A stretch of DNA of 64,000 nt, from the NCBI GenBank assembly GCA_035524335.1, contig DATKPE010000033.1:1-64000 (forward strand). Direction: 5' to 3'. Below the pieces are notes generated by a model. It did not search any database. It saw only the letters and a list, made by a program, of their open reading frames with translations, and was not told the DNA's origin. Origin of the DNA: DATKPE01 sp035524335 (GTDB taxonomy: Bacteria; Bacteroidota; Ignavibacteria; UBA10030; SZUA-254). A program made the position numbers and the translations under genes. Position 1 is the stretch's first letter, and every line of letters starts with the position of its first letter. This document shows positions 32,926 through 42,300 of this stretch, piece by piece.

Positions 32926-34054
32926 CCACCATCAGCGCCACGAAGGCATACTGCACGGCCCTGGCAGTCTGCGCATTCCACCGTTTTATCGCGTGCCAGC
33001 CGAAGGCGAGCAGGTACATCGCCGCCGAGAGCGCGGCAAACAGGCCCGCGCAGCCGGCATAACCGAGCGTCGGTCCGTAGAGCCGCACAAAACTCCACTC
33101 ATACGTGTATCCGTACACCACCAGCAGGTGGGTGACATAGACGATCAGGGATTCCTGTCCGAAGAGAATCATGCCGCGGCTTTTCGCCGGTGCGGAGGGA
33201 CGTTCGGCCGCCCAGAACCCCGCCAGGATGCAGAGGATGATGCCGAAGCGGACGAAGAAAAATTCGGGACTCGCATTGAAGAAGCTGTGCGCGGGATAGA
33301 GCGTCAGGGGCGCGGCCTCGCAGAGGAGCGCCGCCGCGACCGCCAGGATGCCGGCACGCGCAAGCTTTGCGGCGGCGGGCCGCCGCTGGTCTTCCGCATG
33401 GCGGAAAAGATACATCCCCGCGAGGACTCCACCGATGAGAAACGCCGACCAGGGGAAAAGCGGGAACTGGGATTTCACCCGGTTGGTCAGGTAGGGCTGA
33501 AGCCAGGGCGGAAGCGAGCCGAGGTCGAGATTCCGGAGCAGAGGGGCGAGAAACACGAAGAGCACCGCGGACGCCGAGAGGGCGATGACGAAACGGCGCT
33601 CGGTCCGGAAGATCTGAACGAAGATCACCGTCAGCAGGAGCGTCAGGGCGATCACCTGGAGAATATCCGCCTGATAAAACGGGATCCAGGTGTTCGCGTC
33701 TGCGATCCCCTTCAGCTTCGTCCACGAGAAAAACGGAAGGTGGAGCGAATACGCAACGATCAGGAGAAAACCGAGGCGTGCAAGATAGCGGAAAAGTGTT
33801 TTTCCCGGGGTGAGGAAGGCCTCACGTCTGCGTGAAAGGGTGATCGCCAGGCCCAGTCCCGCACAAAACAGGAACGACGGCGCGACGAGTCCGTTGATGA
33901 AGCTGATGACCTTGTGGAGCCCGGTTTCCTTGATGGAGGGATTGAGGAGCGCATTGACCACATGCGTTTCGATCATGACCACAACTGCCCAACCCCTGAA
34001 CAGATCGATCGATCTCCAGCGGGGAGAGCGGGGAACCGACGACGGATCAGTCAC
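32900..34054 (-). CDS. Membrane acyltransferase (HGSNAT/DUF1624-like)
   Basis: A 384-residue protein with about ten transmembrane helices. The N-terminal 'RSIDLFRGWAVVVMIETHVVNALL' is typical of the heparan-alpha-glucosaminide N-acetyltransferase/DUF1624 family, with the conserved Asp-Arg-Gly and His. These proteins transfer acetyl groups across membranes, often to sugars, but the substrate here is unknown. GTG start, 21 bp after the response-regulator gene on the same strand, so they are probably cotranscribed. Its 3' end overlaps surE by 26 bp. Confidence 0.8.
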   Translation of the reverse strand: MTDPSSVPRSPRWRSIDLFRGWAVVVMIETHVVNALLNPSIKETGLHKVISFINGLVAPSFLFCAGLGLAITLSRRREAFLTPGKTLFRYLARLGFLLIVAYSLHLPFFSWTKLKGIADANTWIPFYQADILQVIALTLLLTVIFVQIFRTERRFVIALSASAVLFVFLAPLLRNLDLGSLPPWLQPYLTNRVKSQFPLFPWSAFLIGGVLAGMYLFRHAEDQRRPAAAKLARAGILAVAAALLCEAAPLTLYPAHSFFNASPEFFFVRFGIILCILAGFWAAERPSAPAKSRGMILFGQESLIVYVTHLLVVYGYTYEWSFVRLYGPTLGYAGCAGLFAALSAAMYLLAFGWHAIKRWNAQTARAVQYAFVALMVVIFFVKQT

Positions 34055-34075
34055 CTGAACTCCGGCAATGGGCTC

Positions 34076-34456
34076 TTATTTTTTCGAGATTTTGCGCCGG
34101 ATGATGGCGTCGAGATTATCGAGGTCCACCGGCTTGGTTACGTAGGCATCCACCCCGAGGGTCTGACCGTACTTTTGGGCAAGATGGTCGTCCATGCCGG
34201 TGAGGAAGAAGAAGGGGATGTTGATGAACTTGTTGTTCTTTTTCACCTGTTCATAGAGTTCGAATCCGTTCATCGGCGACATGCGAAGGTCGGCGATGAT
34301 GACATCGGGAATCTCATCCTTCGAAAGATGATCCAGGGCTTCCTGCCCGGAGAGAAACGTCGACACGGCATACCCTTTATCCTCGAGACCGAACTTCAAG
34401 ACATCGAGTGAAGTTTTTTCGTCGTCGATATAGAGTACTTTCGGTTGCGCGGGCAT
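34076..34456 (-). CDS. Single-domain response regulator (CheY-like)
   Basis: The 126-residue protein is a bare receiver domain: acidic pair Asp11/Asp12 in 'LYIDDEK', phospho-acceptor Asp56 in 'VIIADLRMSPMNG', Thr in 'FFLTGMDD' and Lys in 'YVTKPVD'. No output domain is present, so it acts by protein interaction or in a phosphorelay. Candidate partners in the window are the hybrid kinase at 43217 and the kinase at 11077. The ATG at 34456 was chosen because the preceding in-frame sequence includes the promoter. The acyltransferase gene follows by 21 bp. Confidence 0.93.
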   Translation of the reverse strand: MPAQPKVLYIDDEKTSLDVLKFGLEDKGYAVSTFLSGQEALDHLSKDEIPDVIIADLRMSPMNGFELYEQVKKNNKFINIPFFFLTGMDDHLAQKYGQTLGVDAYVTKPVDLDNLDAIIRRKISKK

Positions 34457-34499
34457 GGGATCCTCTGAAGAAAAATTTTGGTAACATCGTCTGGGCACA

Positions 34500-34528
34500 A
34501 AATTAACCCGTTTTTGAGGAAAAGTCAA
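34500..34528 (-). promoter_or_regulatory. Predicted promoter of response regulator/acyltransferase
   Basis: TTGACT (34528-34523) and TAATTT (34505-34500) on the minus strand with a 17-bp spacer. The -10 extends to TAATTTTG, which also fits the Bacteroidota -7 motif TAnnTTTG. Confidence 0.62.
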
Positions 34529-34658
34529 ATCCCAGCCGATACTGCTCACACGCCGGCGGCGGTTCTGACGCACATCACAGCATCTATCGGCGGATTTCCG
34601 GAGGGAGTTCGGCTCGAATCGGACTGCACGGGATGGATTGCGGCGGCAGGCGATTTGC

Positions 34659-34687
34659 TTGCATTTACAGTCAAAAATCTCTAATTT
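34659..34687 (+). promoter_or_regulatory. Predicted promoter of the patatin-barrel gene
   Basis: TTGCAT (34659-34664) and TAATTT (34682-34687), spacer 17 bp. It lies between two possible TTG starts of the gene and so supports the downstream one (34713). Confidence 0.6.
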
Positions 34688-34712
34688 ATTTCGAAAATTC
34701 CGGGACGATTCA

Positions 34713-37430
34713 TTGCGCACAGGCCGACGCATCTTCCGCATCCTCATCCTTTTCCAGCTTCTGCTGATCGTCCCGTTCAGCCTCCTTCATGGACAGGCCT
34801 TTCGCCGGATCTATCCGAGGGTCGAACGGACATCATACCGCGGGATGCAGATGCGGGCCGATGGAAATCCGGGCCGGCCGAAGATCGGGCTCGTCCTGAG
34901 CGGCGGCGGCGCGCGGGGCCTCGCACAGATCGGCGTTCTCAAGGCGCTGGAGCGGCATCACATCCCCATCGATCTGATCGTCGGCAACAGCCTTGGGAGC
35001 ATCGTCGGCGGATTGTATGCGTCGGGGTATTCGATCGCCCGGATCGAGAGCATCGCCACGCATGCGGACTGGAAGGATCTCCTCTCCTTCTCCGAGGAGA
35101 CGAAGAGGACCGACCTGTTCAGCGAACAGAAGGAATCCCAGCAACAGGGATTCCTCGTCATCCGGTTTGACGGCCTTGAGCCGGTCATCCCCTCCTCCAT
35201 CTCCGGCGGTCAGCGGCTCTCCAATTTTTTTTCCTATCTCACCCTGCAGGCCCCCTACCATCCGAATCCGAGCTTTGACGATCTCAAGATTCCCTTCCGG
35301 GCGACCGCCACCGATCTGATCAGCGGAAAGCGCGTGATCCTGGACCACGGATCGCTCGCCGAGGCCATGCGGGCGAGCGTCACGGTTCCGCTCCTCTTCT
35401 CGCCGATCGAACGGGATTCGATGGTGCTGGTCGACGGCGGTCTGGTCTCCAACATTCCGGCCGATGTGGCCCGCCGGCTCGGCTGTACGCTCGTCATCGC
35501 CGTCAACTCCACCAGCGCGATGCGGACGGCGGATCAGATGAGCGCTCCCTGGGAAATCGCCGATCAGATCATGTCGATCATGATGCAGGAAACGAACCAG
35601 GAAGAGCTTCGCCAGGCCGATGTGGTGATCACTCCCGAGAGCGGCCGCCGGATCGTGTCCGATTTTTCGGGAATCGATTCGCTGATCGCGGCCGGGGAAC
35701 AGGCCGGAGAGGAGCTCATCCCGGTCATTGAGCGGCGTCTGGCCGCCGCCCCGCCGGATTCCCTCGGGCTCATACGGTTCGACAGCATCAACAGCGCCCT
35801 GCCGCAGTCACTCCGCCCCCTGATCGGGAAACATCTCCCCGGCGGTTCCGGCACCACCGGCGATTACCAGGATCTCATCGACGAACTTTCGGCCGCACAG
35901 TTCGGCGCCCATCCCTCTGCCGAACTCTTCCGCGACCGGGACGGCATCCGCGCCGTGATTACCGCCCCCTCCCCCGTGGAAATCACGCGCATCCGGTTCA
36001 CCGGCGCCCGCGCCGTTGCCCAGCAGGTCATCGACTCGGCCGTCGCCCCCTTCTACCATTCGGAATTCACCCCCGACCGAATCCGGCTCCTCCTCGAATC
36101 GGTCGTCGACGTCTACCGCCAGCGCGGATTCTCCCTCGCCCGCATCGATTCCTTTTCCACCGGCGAATCCGACGGTTCCCTCTCCTTCCGCATCGACGAG
36201 GGAGCCATCAGACAAATACGGTACGAAGGGAATTATCTCACAAAGGACTACATCATCCGGAGAGAGTATCCCCTCGACGAAGGAGAGATCTTTACAATCG
36301 ATAAAGCGACCAGGGGAGTCGTGAATATCAAGAGCACGGGACTGTTCGAGTATGTTCTCCTCGATATCCGGTATGAATCGGACCGGCCGGTGATCATCCT
36401 CCGGGTCAAGGAAAAAAGCCCAGAACTGCTCCGGATCGGACTCCATGTGGATGATGAACGAAGCATCGTTTCCACCTTCGACATCCGCGACGCGAACTTC
36501 CGCGGCGCATGGGAAGACCTTGGCCTTCTTGCCCGATACGGCTATCGTGACCGGGGCGCCGAGTTCGGCTACACCATCCACAGAATCTTCAACACCTATT
36601 TCACCCTGAACCTGAAGAGCTACGTCGGCTCACGCGACATCTTCACCTACAAGGACGATTTTTCAGAAGGCGGCCGGGGATGGGACAGGATCGAAAACGG
36701 GGAATACCAGAAGGGAATGTACGGATGGTCGCTCGCCTTCGGGAGCCACTTCGAACGCTTCGGCGACGTCTCCGTCCAGTTCAGAATGGAAAATCAGAAG
36801 GTCACGGGCCTCGCCGGACTCGGCTACGTCCCCGATCAGATCAAGTTTGCAAGTCTCCGGGTCCTCAGCACTATCGATACCGAGAACAAGTTTCTCTTCC
36901 CGACCGCGGGAACGTATGTATCGATCTCCTATGAATCGGCCACCCAGAACCTGGGCAGTGAGGTCGGCTTCGGGAAAATGCTTGTCGTCTATGAAACCTA
37001 TCTCACCCCCTCGGCCTCGCACACCTTCCGGCCGAGGATCACCTTCGGCTTCGCCGATAACACGCTCCCGCTCACCGAACAGTTCACCCTCGGGGGAAGA
37101 ACTTCGTTCTACGGACTGCGGGAAGACGACAGCTACGGCCGCCAGCTCATGCTGATGAACATGGAATACCGGTACGCACTCCCCTTCAAACTGATCTTCG
37201 ATTCCTACCTGAAACTGCGGTGCGACCTCGGGTCGATTTCGCTTCAGCCGCAGGAACTGAAACTGGCGAGTTTCCGGTATGCCTACGGCGGCGAGCTTGC
37301 GCTCGATACACCCCTCGGCGAAGCGTCGGTCGGCGCCGGCCAGTCGTTCTATCCCCGCCGGGATCTTCCGGGCAACCCGATCGGCTTCGGCCCCCTTCTG
37401 GTCTACTTCTCCATCGGCACCTCGCTCTGA
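34713..37430 (+). CDS. Patatin-like phospholipase with POTRA and outer-membrane barrel
   Basis: The ~905-residue product has a signal peptide ('RRIFRILILFQLLLIVPFSLLHGQ'). A patatin domain (about 55-345) has the oxyanion 'GGGARG', nucleophile Ser93 in 'GNSLGS' and Asp241 in 'VDGGLVSNIPAD'. POTRA-like repeats follow (about 400-590), then an Omp85-type barrel to the end. The layout matches type Vd secretion proteins (PlpD/FplA), which expose a phospholipase A1 at the surface. The TTG at 34713 is used because it starts the signal peptide and lies downstream of the promoter; no ATG is available there. Confidence 0.88.
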   Translation: MRTGRRIFRILILFQLLLIVPFSLLHGQAFRRIYPRVERTSYRGMQMRADGNPGRPKIGLVLSGGGARGLAQIGVLKALERHHIPIDLIVGNSLGSIVGGLYASGYSIARIESIATHADWKDLLSFSEETKRTDLFSEQKESQQQGFLVIRFDGLEPVIPSSISGGQRLSNFFSYLTLQAPYHPNPSFDDLKIPFRATATDLISGKRVILDHGSLAEAMRASVTVPLLFSPIERDSMVLVDGGLVSNIPADVARRLGCTLVIAVNSTSAMRTADQMSAPWEIADQIMSIMMQETNQEELRQADVVITPESGRRIVSDFSGIDSLIAAGEQAGEELIPVIERRLAAAPPDSLGLIRFDSINSALPQSLRPLIGKHLPGGSGTTGDYQDLIDELSAAQFGAHPSAELFRDRDGIRAVITAPSPVEITRIRFTGARAVAQQVIDSAVAPFYHSEFTPDRIRLLLESVVDVYRQRGFSLARIDSFSTGESDGSLSFRIDEGAIRQIRYEGNYLTKDYIIRREYPLDEGEIFTIDKATRGVVNIKSTGLFEYVLLDIRYESDRPVIILRVKEKSPELLRIGLHVDDERSIVSTFDIRDANFRGAWEDLGLLARYGYRDRGAEFGYTIHRIFNTYFTLNLKSYVGSRDIFTYKDDFSEGGRGWDRIENGEYQKGMYGWSLAFGSHFERFGDVSVQFRMENQKVTGLAGLGYVPDQIKFASLRVLSTIDTENKFLFPTAGTYVSISYESATQNLGSEVGFGKMLVVYETYLTPSASHTFRPRITFGFADNTLPLTEQFTLGGRTSFYGLREDDSYGRQLMLMNMEYRYALPFKLIFDSYLKLRCDLGSISLQPQELKLASFRYAYGGELALDTPLGEASVGAGQSFYPRRDLPGNPIGFGPLLVYFSIGTSL

Positions 37431-37437
37431 GCGCGGA

Positions 37438-37466
37438 TTGGAATTGCGCCGGGCGGTTCGTATCTT
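37438..37466 (+). promoter_or_regulatory. Predicted promoter of archease-rtcB (near-leaderless)
   Basis: TTGGAA (37438-37443) and TATCTT (37461-37466), spacer 17 bp. Only 9 bp separate the -10 box from the archease ATG, and no Shine-Dalgarno is visible. Confidence 0.5.
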
Positions 37467-37475
37467 TCCGGCGTC

Positions 37476-37895
37476 ATGCAGGCCTCGTTTTCCCTTGTGG
37501 AGCATCCATCCGATCTGGGGATTGAAGCACGCGGCGCCACACCGGCCGAGGCGTTTGAACAGGCCGCCTGCGGCCTCATCGCGGTCATCCTCGATCCTGC
37601 CACCGTCGTGAAGAACGAAAAGCGCAGTATTGAGGTCGAAGCCGCGGATATGGGACAGCTTCTCGTCCGCTGGCTCTCCGAACTTCTCTATCTCTACGAT
37701 GCGAAACATTTTATCGCCGGTTCGATCAGGATCGAACAGCTCGGCGACCGATCCCTCCGCGCGAGCGTGTGGGGCGAACAATACCGGCCGCCGCGCGCCG
37801 GCACCAGGTGCGATGTGAAAGCCGTCACCTATCACCAGCTTTCCCTCCGCTCCGACACGGACGGCACCGTTCTCCGCGTATTCCTCGATATCTGA
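37476..37895 (+). CDS. Archease-like protein, RtcB activator
   Basis: The 139-residue protein has the archease motifs: 'HPSDLGIEARGATPAEAFEQAACGL' (metal-binding Asp), 'LLVRWLSELLYLYD' and a C-terminal 'VKAVTYHQLSL...VFLDI' with the conserved His-x-Leu and terminal Asp. Archease speeds guanylylation of the RNA ligase RtcB. The very next gene, 9 bp downstream, is rtcB, which supports the assignment. A promoter overlaps the short gap before it. Confidence 0.92.
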   Translation: MQASFSLVEHPSDLGIEARGATPAEAFEQAACGLIAVILDPATVVKNEKRSIEVEAADMGQLLVRWLSELLYLYDAKHFIAGSIRIEQLGDRSLRASVWGEQYRPPRAGTRCDVKAVTYHQLSLRSDTDGTVLRVFLDI

Positions 37896-37904
37896 ATCAT
37901 TATC

Positions 37905-39344
37905 ATGCAGACCAACCCGGGATTGAAACAAATCGACCGGTACCGTTTTCTCCTCCCCACGGCGTACCGGAAGGGAATGCGGATCGAAGGGCTGATTATC
38001 GCCGATGAAACGCTGATGGCGCAGATCTCGCGCGACCAGACCATCGAACAGGTGGCCAACGTCGCCTCCCTGCCCGGTCTGGTCGGCCGCTCCCTCGCTA
38101 TGCCCGACGCACACCAGGGATACGGATTCTGCATCGGGGGCGTCGCTGCGGCGGACGCCGCCGAGGGAATCGTCTCTGCGGGAGGCGTCGGGTTCGACAT
38201 CAACTGCGGCGTCCGGCTCCTCCGGACACCTTACCGGGACACCGACGTCCTTCCCCGGCTCGACAGCCTGATCGAGCGCCTCTTCCGGGATATCCCCTGC
38301 GGAACCGGTCGCAAGAGCCGGTTCCCTCTCGATCCGTCCGGTATGGATGGCGTGCTCGCACAGGGGGCGTCCTGGGCGGTGAGCGGAGGATACGGAACGG
38401 CGGAAGACTGCGCTCATATCGAGGACGGCGGCTGTCTCCCGGGAGCCGATCCGGCCGCAGTTTCCCCGCGGGCAAAGGAACGGGGCATGATTCAGCTCGG
38501 CACCCTCGGTTCGGGCAACCATTTCCTGGAAATCCAGGCCGTCGAACAGATCTACGACGCCCCGCTCGCCGCACGATTCGGGCTCGCGGAAAAAAGCATC
38601 GCCGTGCTGATTCACAGCGGCTCCCGCGGCCTCGGGCATCAGGTGTGCACCGATTATCTCGATATCATGCAGACTGCGATGCAGAAATACAGACTCTCCG
38701 TGCCCGACAGACAGCTCGCCTCCGTCCCGGTCCATTCAGCCGAGGGGCGCTCGTATCTCGGGGCGATGGCCGCCGCGGCGAATTTCGCCTTCGCGAACAG
38801 ACAGATGATCACCCATCTCACCCGGGAGGCGTTCTCCGCGATCCTCGGTTCAGGGAATCTCCCTCTTGTCTACGACGTATGCCATAATATCGCAAAGACC
38901 GAAGAACACCGGGTGGATGGCGCCCGGAAACGGCTCCTCATCCACCGGAAGGGTGCAACCAGGGCATTTCCCGCGGGCCACCCGGCACTGCAGGGAGAAT
39001 TCGCAGGGACGGGCCACCCGGTACTGATCCCCGGAAGTATGGGGACGGCCTCCTATGTCCTGGTCGGGACCGACCGCGCGATGGAGGAAACATTCGGATC
39101 CTCCTGCCACGGCGCCGGCCGGCTGATGAGCCGGACGCAGGCGAAGCGGGAAACGACCCCGGAAGAGCTTCTCACCGCGATGAACCGGAAACGGATCCTC
39201 GTCCGGGGCGAATCGAAAGGCGGTCTGGTGGAGGAAAAACCGGACGCTTACAAGGACGTCGATCATGTTGTCGATGTCATCCACGGCGCCGGCATAGCCA
39301 GGAAAGTGGCCCGACTGATCCCCCTTGCCGTCATGAAAGGCTGA
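37905..39344 (+). CDS. rtcB: RNA-splicing/repair ligase RtcB
   Basis: RtcB joins RNA ends with 2',3'-cyclic phosphate (or 3'-phosphate) to 5'-OH, using GTP and Mn2+. The 479-residue protein has 'GGVGFDINCGVRLL' (metal ligands Asp and Cys), 'TLGSGNHFLEIQ', 'SGSRGLGH', 'PGSMGTASYVLVG' and 'SSCHGAGRLMSR' with the His that takes GMP. In bacteria it is linked to RNA repair after stress or tRNA cleavage. The start has no obvious ribosome site, so translation may be coupled to archease. Confidence 0.96.
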   Translation: MQTNPGLKQIDRYRFLLPTAYRKGMRIEGLIIADETLMAQISRDQTIEQVANVASLPGLVGRSLAMPDAHQGYGFCIGGVAAADAAEGIVSAGGVGFDINCGVRLLRTPYRDTDVLPRLDSLIERLFRDIPCGTGRKSRFPLDPSGMDGVLAQGASWAVSGGYGTAEDCAHIEDGGCLPGADPAAVSPRAKERGMIQLGTLGSGNHFLEIQAVEQIYDAPLAARFGLAEKSIAVLIHSGSRGLGHQVCTDYLDIMQTAMQKYRLSVPDRQLASVPVHSAEGRSYLGAMAAAANFAFANRQMITHLTREAFSAILGSGNLPLVYDVCHNIAKTEEHRVDGARKRLLIHRKGATRAFPAGHPALQGEFAGTGHPVLIPGSMGTASYVLVGTDRAMEETFGSSCHGAGRLMSRTQAKRETTPEELLTAMNRKRILVRGESKGGLVEEKPDAYKDVDHVVDVIHGAGIARKVARLIPLAVMKG

Positions 39345-39384
39345 ACATGAAACCCAACGACGCTTCAAACAGGAGATCCGCAGA

Positions 39385-42300
39385 ATGCTGACCGACCGTC
39401 AGCGGCAGGCACTCGCGCTCGACCGGCATCTTTCGGTCACGGCCAATGCAGGGGCGGGCAAGACCAAAGTTTTGGTCGAACGCTTCCTGCAGATCGTCCT
39501 CGGAACCGATACGCCGATCAACCAGGTTGTGGCGATCACCTTCACCGAAAAGGCCGCGGGAGAGCTTCGCGCGCGGATTGCCCAGGAAATCCGGGCATCG
39601 ATCGCGACAGCCGGAAACGGGCGCGAGCGTTCGAAACGGGAGCAGGTCCGGGATACGCTCGCAGAAGCGACCATCTGCACAATCCACGCCTTCTGCGCCC
39701 AGATTCTCAGGGAATACCCCGTCGAGGCCGGCATCGACGCCGGTTTCTCCATCTTGGAGGGCATCGACCAGCACTTCCTGCTCGACGAGGCGTACCGTGA
39801 CGCAGTCGCCGATATCTTCGCCGAGGGCGGAACTGTCAAATCGGCATTCTCCCTCCTCTGCCGTTCCCTCGGCGTCGGGACTGCGGAACGATTCATCAGA
39901 TCGCTCCTCGCGAACCGGGAACAGCTTCTTCAATGGAATGAAAACCTCTTCACCCCCGGCGGGGATGATGCCTCCATTCTTCAGAAGTGGAATTCACTCG
40001 CGGACGATGCACTCCTGGGCCTTCTTGGCACACCCGGACTGGGGGAAACGATGCATCGCCTCGCCGCATCGGCGTCGGGCCGGAAGGGGTCCGCCCTCCT
40101 TCCATTTCTCAGGGATTTCGACGCACGTTCAGATCCGGCGGCGGGAACGGCGGCGATTCTCGGCTTCATCGATCTCTATTTCACCAAACAGATGGAACCA
40201 AGAAAAGAGGTCGCCGGAAACCCCGCAGGCGGATCCCCGGCGGATATTTCGCTTCTCAAAGATATCGCCGCCCCGCTGAGAGAGCTCGCCCCCGACCCTG
40301 ACGACGGCCCAGGGAACGGCCGGCTTCTCCAGCTGACCAGAATCCTCGTGGAGGTGGCGCTCCGGGTTTCGGAACGCTATGCCCGGAAAAAGTATGACGG
40401 CGGATATCTCGATTTCGACGACCTTCAGCTCCACCTCCGCGATATGCTCCGGAAACCGGAGTCGCGCTCCCTCATCTCGAGAAAATATCGTTTTCTGATG
40501 ATCGATGAGTTCCAGGATACGAATCATCTCCAGTATGAGATCATCCGCCTCCTGATGGACGATTTCCGGCAGGGAAACCTCTTCATCGTCGGAGACCCGA
40601 AACAATCCATCTACGGCTTCAGGAACGCCGAGGTCGAGGTCTTCGAACAGTCCAAAAGGGACATCGGCGGCGGCGATGCGCCCGAGACCGCCGGCATTAT
40701 CCTCGCCGAAAGTTTCCGGCTCCTCCCGGCCCTCACTTCCTTTACCAACCGCGTCTTTTCCGCGCTGATGGCTCCCGAAAGCCGCTTTGACGTTGGATAC
40801 AATGAACTGGTATGCGCCCGACAGGCCCCTCTGGAAGGGTCTGTGGAACTCCTCCTCTCCCACGGATCGGGGGAAACGTCGCGGCGGGAGGCCGCCATGC
40901 AGGAAGCCCGCCTTATTACACAACGCCTCATCCGGCTCCATTCGGAAGGTCAACCGATCGCCGGACCCGAAGGACTCCGTCCCTTCCGCTGGAGCGACGC
41001 CGCCGTCCTCCTCCGGAAAAGGACTCACATGGATGAAATCGAAGAGGCATTCCGGACGGCAGGGATCCCCTTCACCCTCGCCGGAGGCCGGGGCTTTTAT
41101 CAGTCCCAGGAGATCTACGATATCCTGAACTACCTTACCTTCCTCCTCAACAGGGAGGATGACGTGGCTCTCGCCGGCATCCTCCGGTCTCCGCTGTTTG
41201 CGATATCCGACCGGGTCCTCTTCTCTGTCGCGGCGAACGGCGGGAAAGAATCTTTGTGGGCAAAAATTATACGGAACGGAGATCGCGCTCCATTGCCCGA
41301 TCCGCTCCGGAGAGCGGTGGACATCCTGAAAATCGACCTTGCGCTGGCCAACCGCATTCCCATCTCCGATCTTATCCGGGGTATATGCAGGTCGACAGGC
41401 TGGTACGGTACCCTCTCGGGCCTCGACCGCGGAGCGCAGGCAATCGCCAATATCGAAAAGCTTCTCGCAATCTCCCGGGATTTTGAATCCCGCGGATTTC
41501 TGACACTCTACGATTTCGTCGGCCGGATCAAATTTCTCGCCGATGAGGAGGAGCAGGAAGGTCAGGCCCCATTTGAATCTACGGACGATGTCGTACATCT
41601 CATGACAATTCACGGGGCCAAAGGCCTTGAATTTCCGGTGGTTTTTCTCCCTTATCTCCACCATCCGTTTCAATATGATCGTCAACTCTTTCTGGACCCA
41701 ACGGTTGGGGCGGGATTCAGAATACCTGATGAGGAGAACATGGAGGAGGTTGTCGAGCCGCGGCTGTACCGATATCTTAAGATAAAGAGCGTGCAAAAAA
41801 CCGATGCGGAAGAAAAGCGAATATTCTATGTCGGCGTCACAAGAGCCAGAGACATGCTTATCCTTTCAGGTGCCGTGACCGAAAAAGAGTCCGCCAAATC
41901 GTGTCTCAGGTGGCTGTATACCTCCCTTGATATAGACGGACAGTCTCTCACGACCGGAAGTCTCACCCTCCCCCCGGTACCGCTAAAACGGCTCGAAATG
42001 AGCGGCGCAGCGGCCACGGATGAGAATTATGTTCTCAGGATTGACGTGACCGCCGGCGCAGGCGACACGAGGCCTCCTGTCTCCGCTCAAAAACTTCCGG
42101 AACCCCGACCGGCGCGTCCGGTCGTCCTCTCTCCGATCGGGGGACAGCGACAGGGGGAATATTTCGCGGCAACGCAGATCAGGACCTATCTCGAGTGTCC
42201 GGCCAAGTTCTATCTTAAGTACGTCCTCGGCATCCCGGAACGGGGCTCGCGACCGGCGGATTTCGACGAACATGAGGAACCCGACGACCGGTTGCGGGGG

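Noticed and set aside
36663..38735. Long open frame antisense to the patatin, archease and rtcB genes (690 codons)
   Set aside because: It crosses three real genes on the other strand and shows no recognisable protein features.
40129..41796. Open frame antisense to addA (555 codons)
   Set aside because: No motif, and fully covered by well-conserved helicase motifs on the plus strand.
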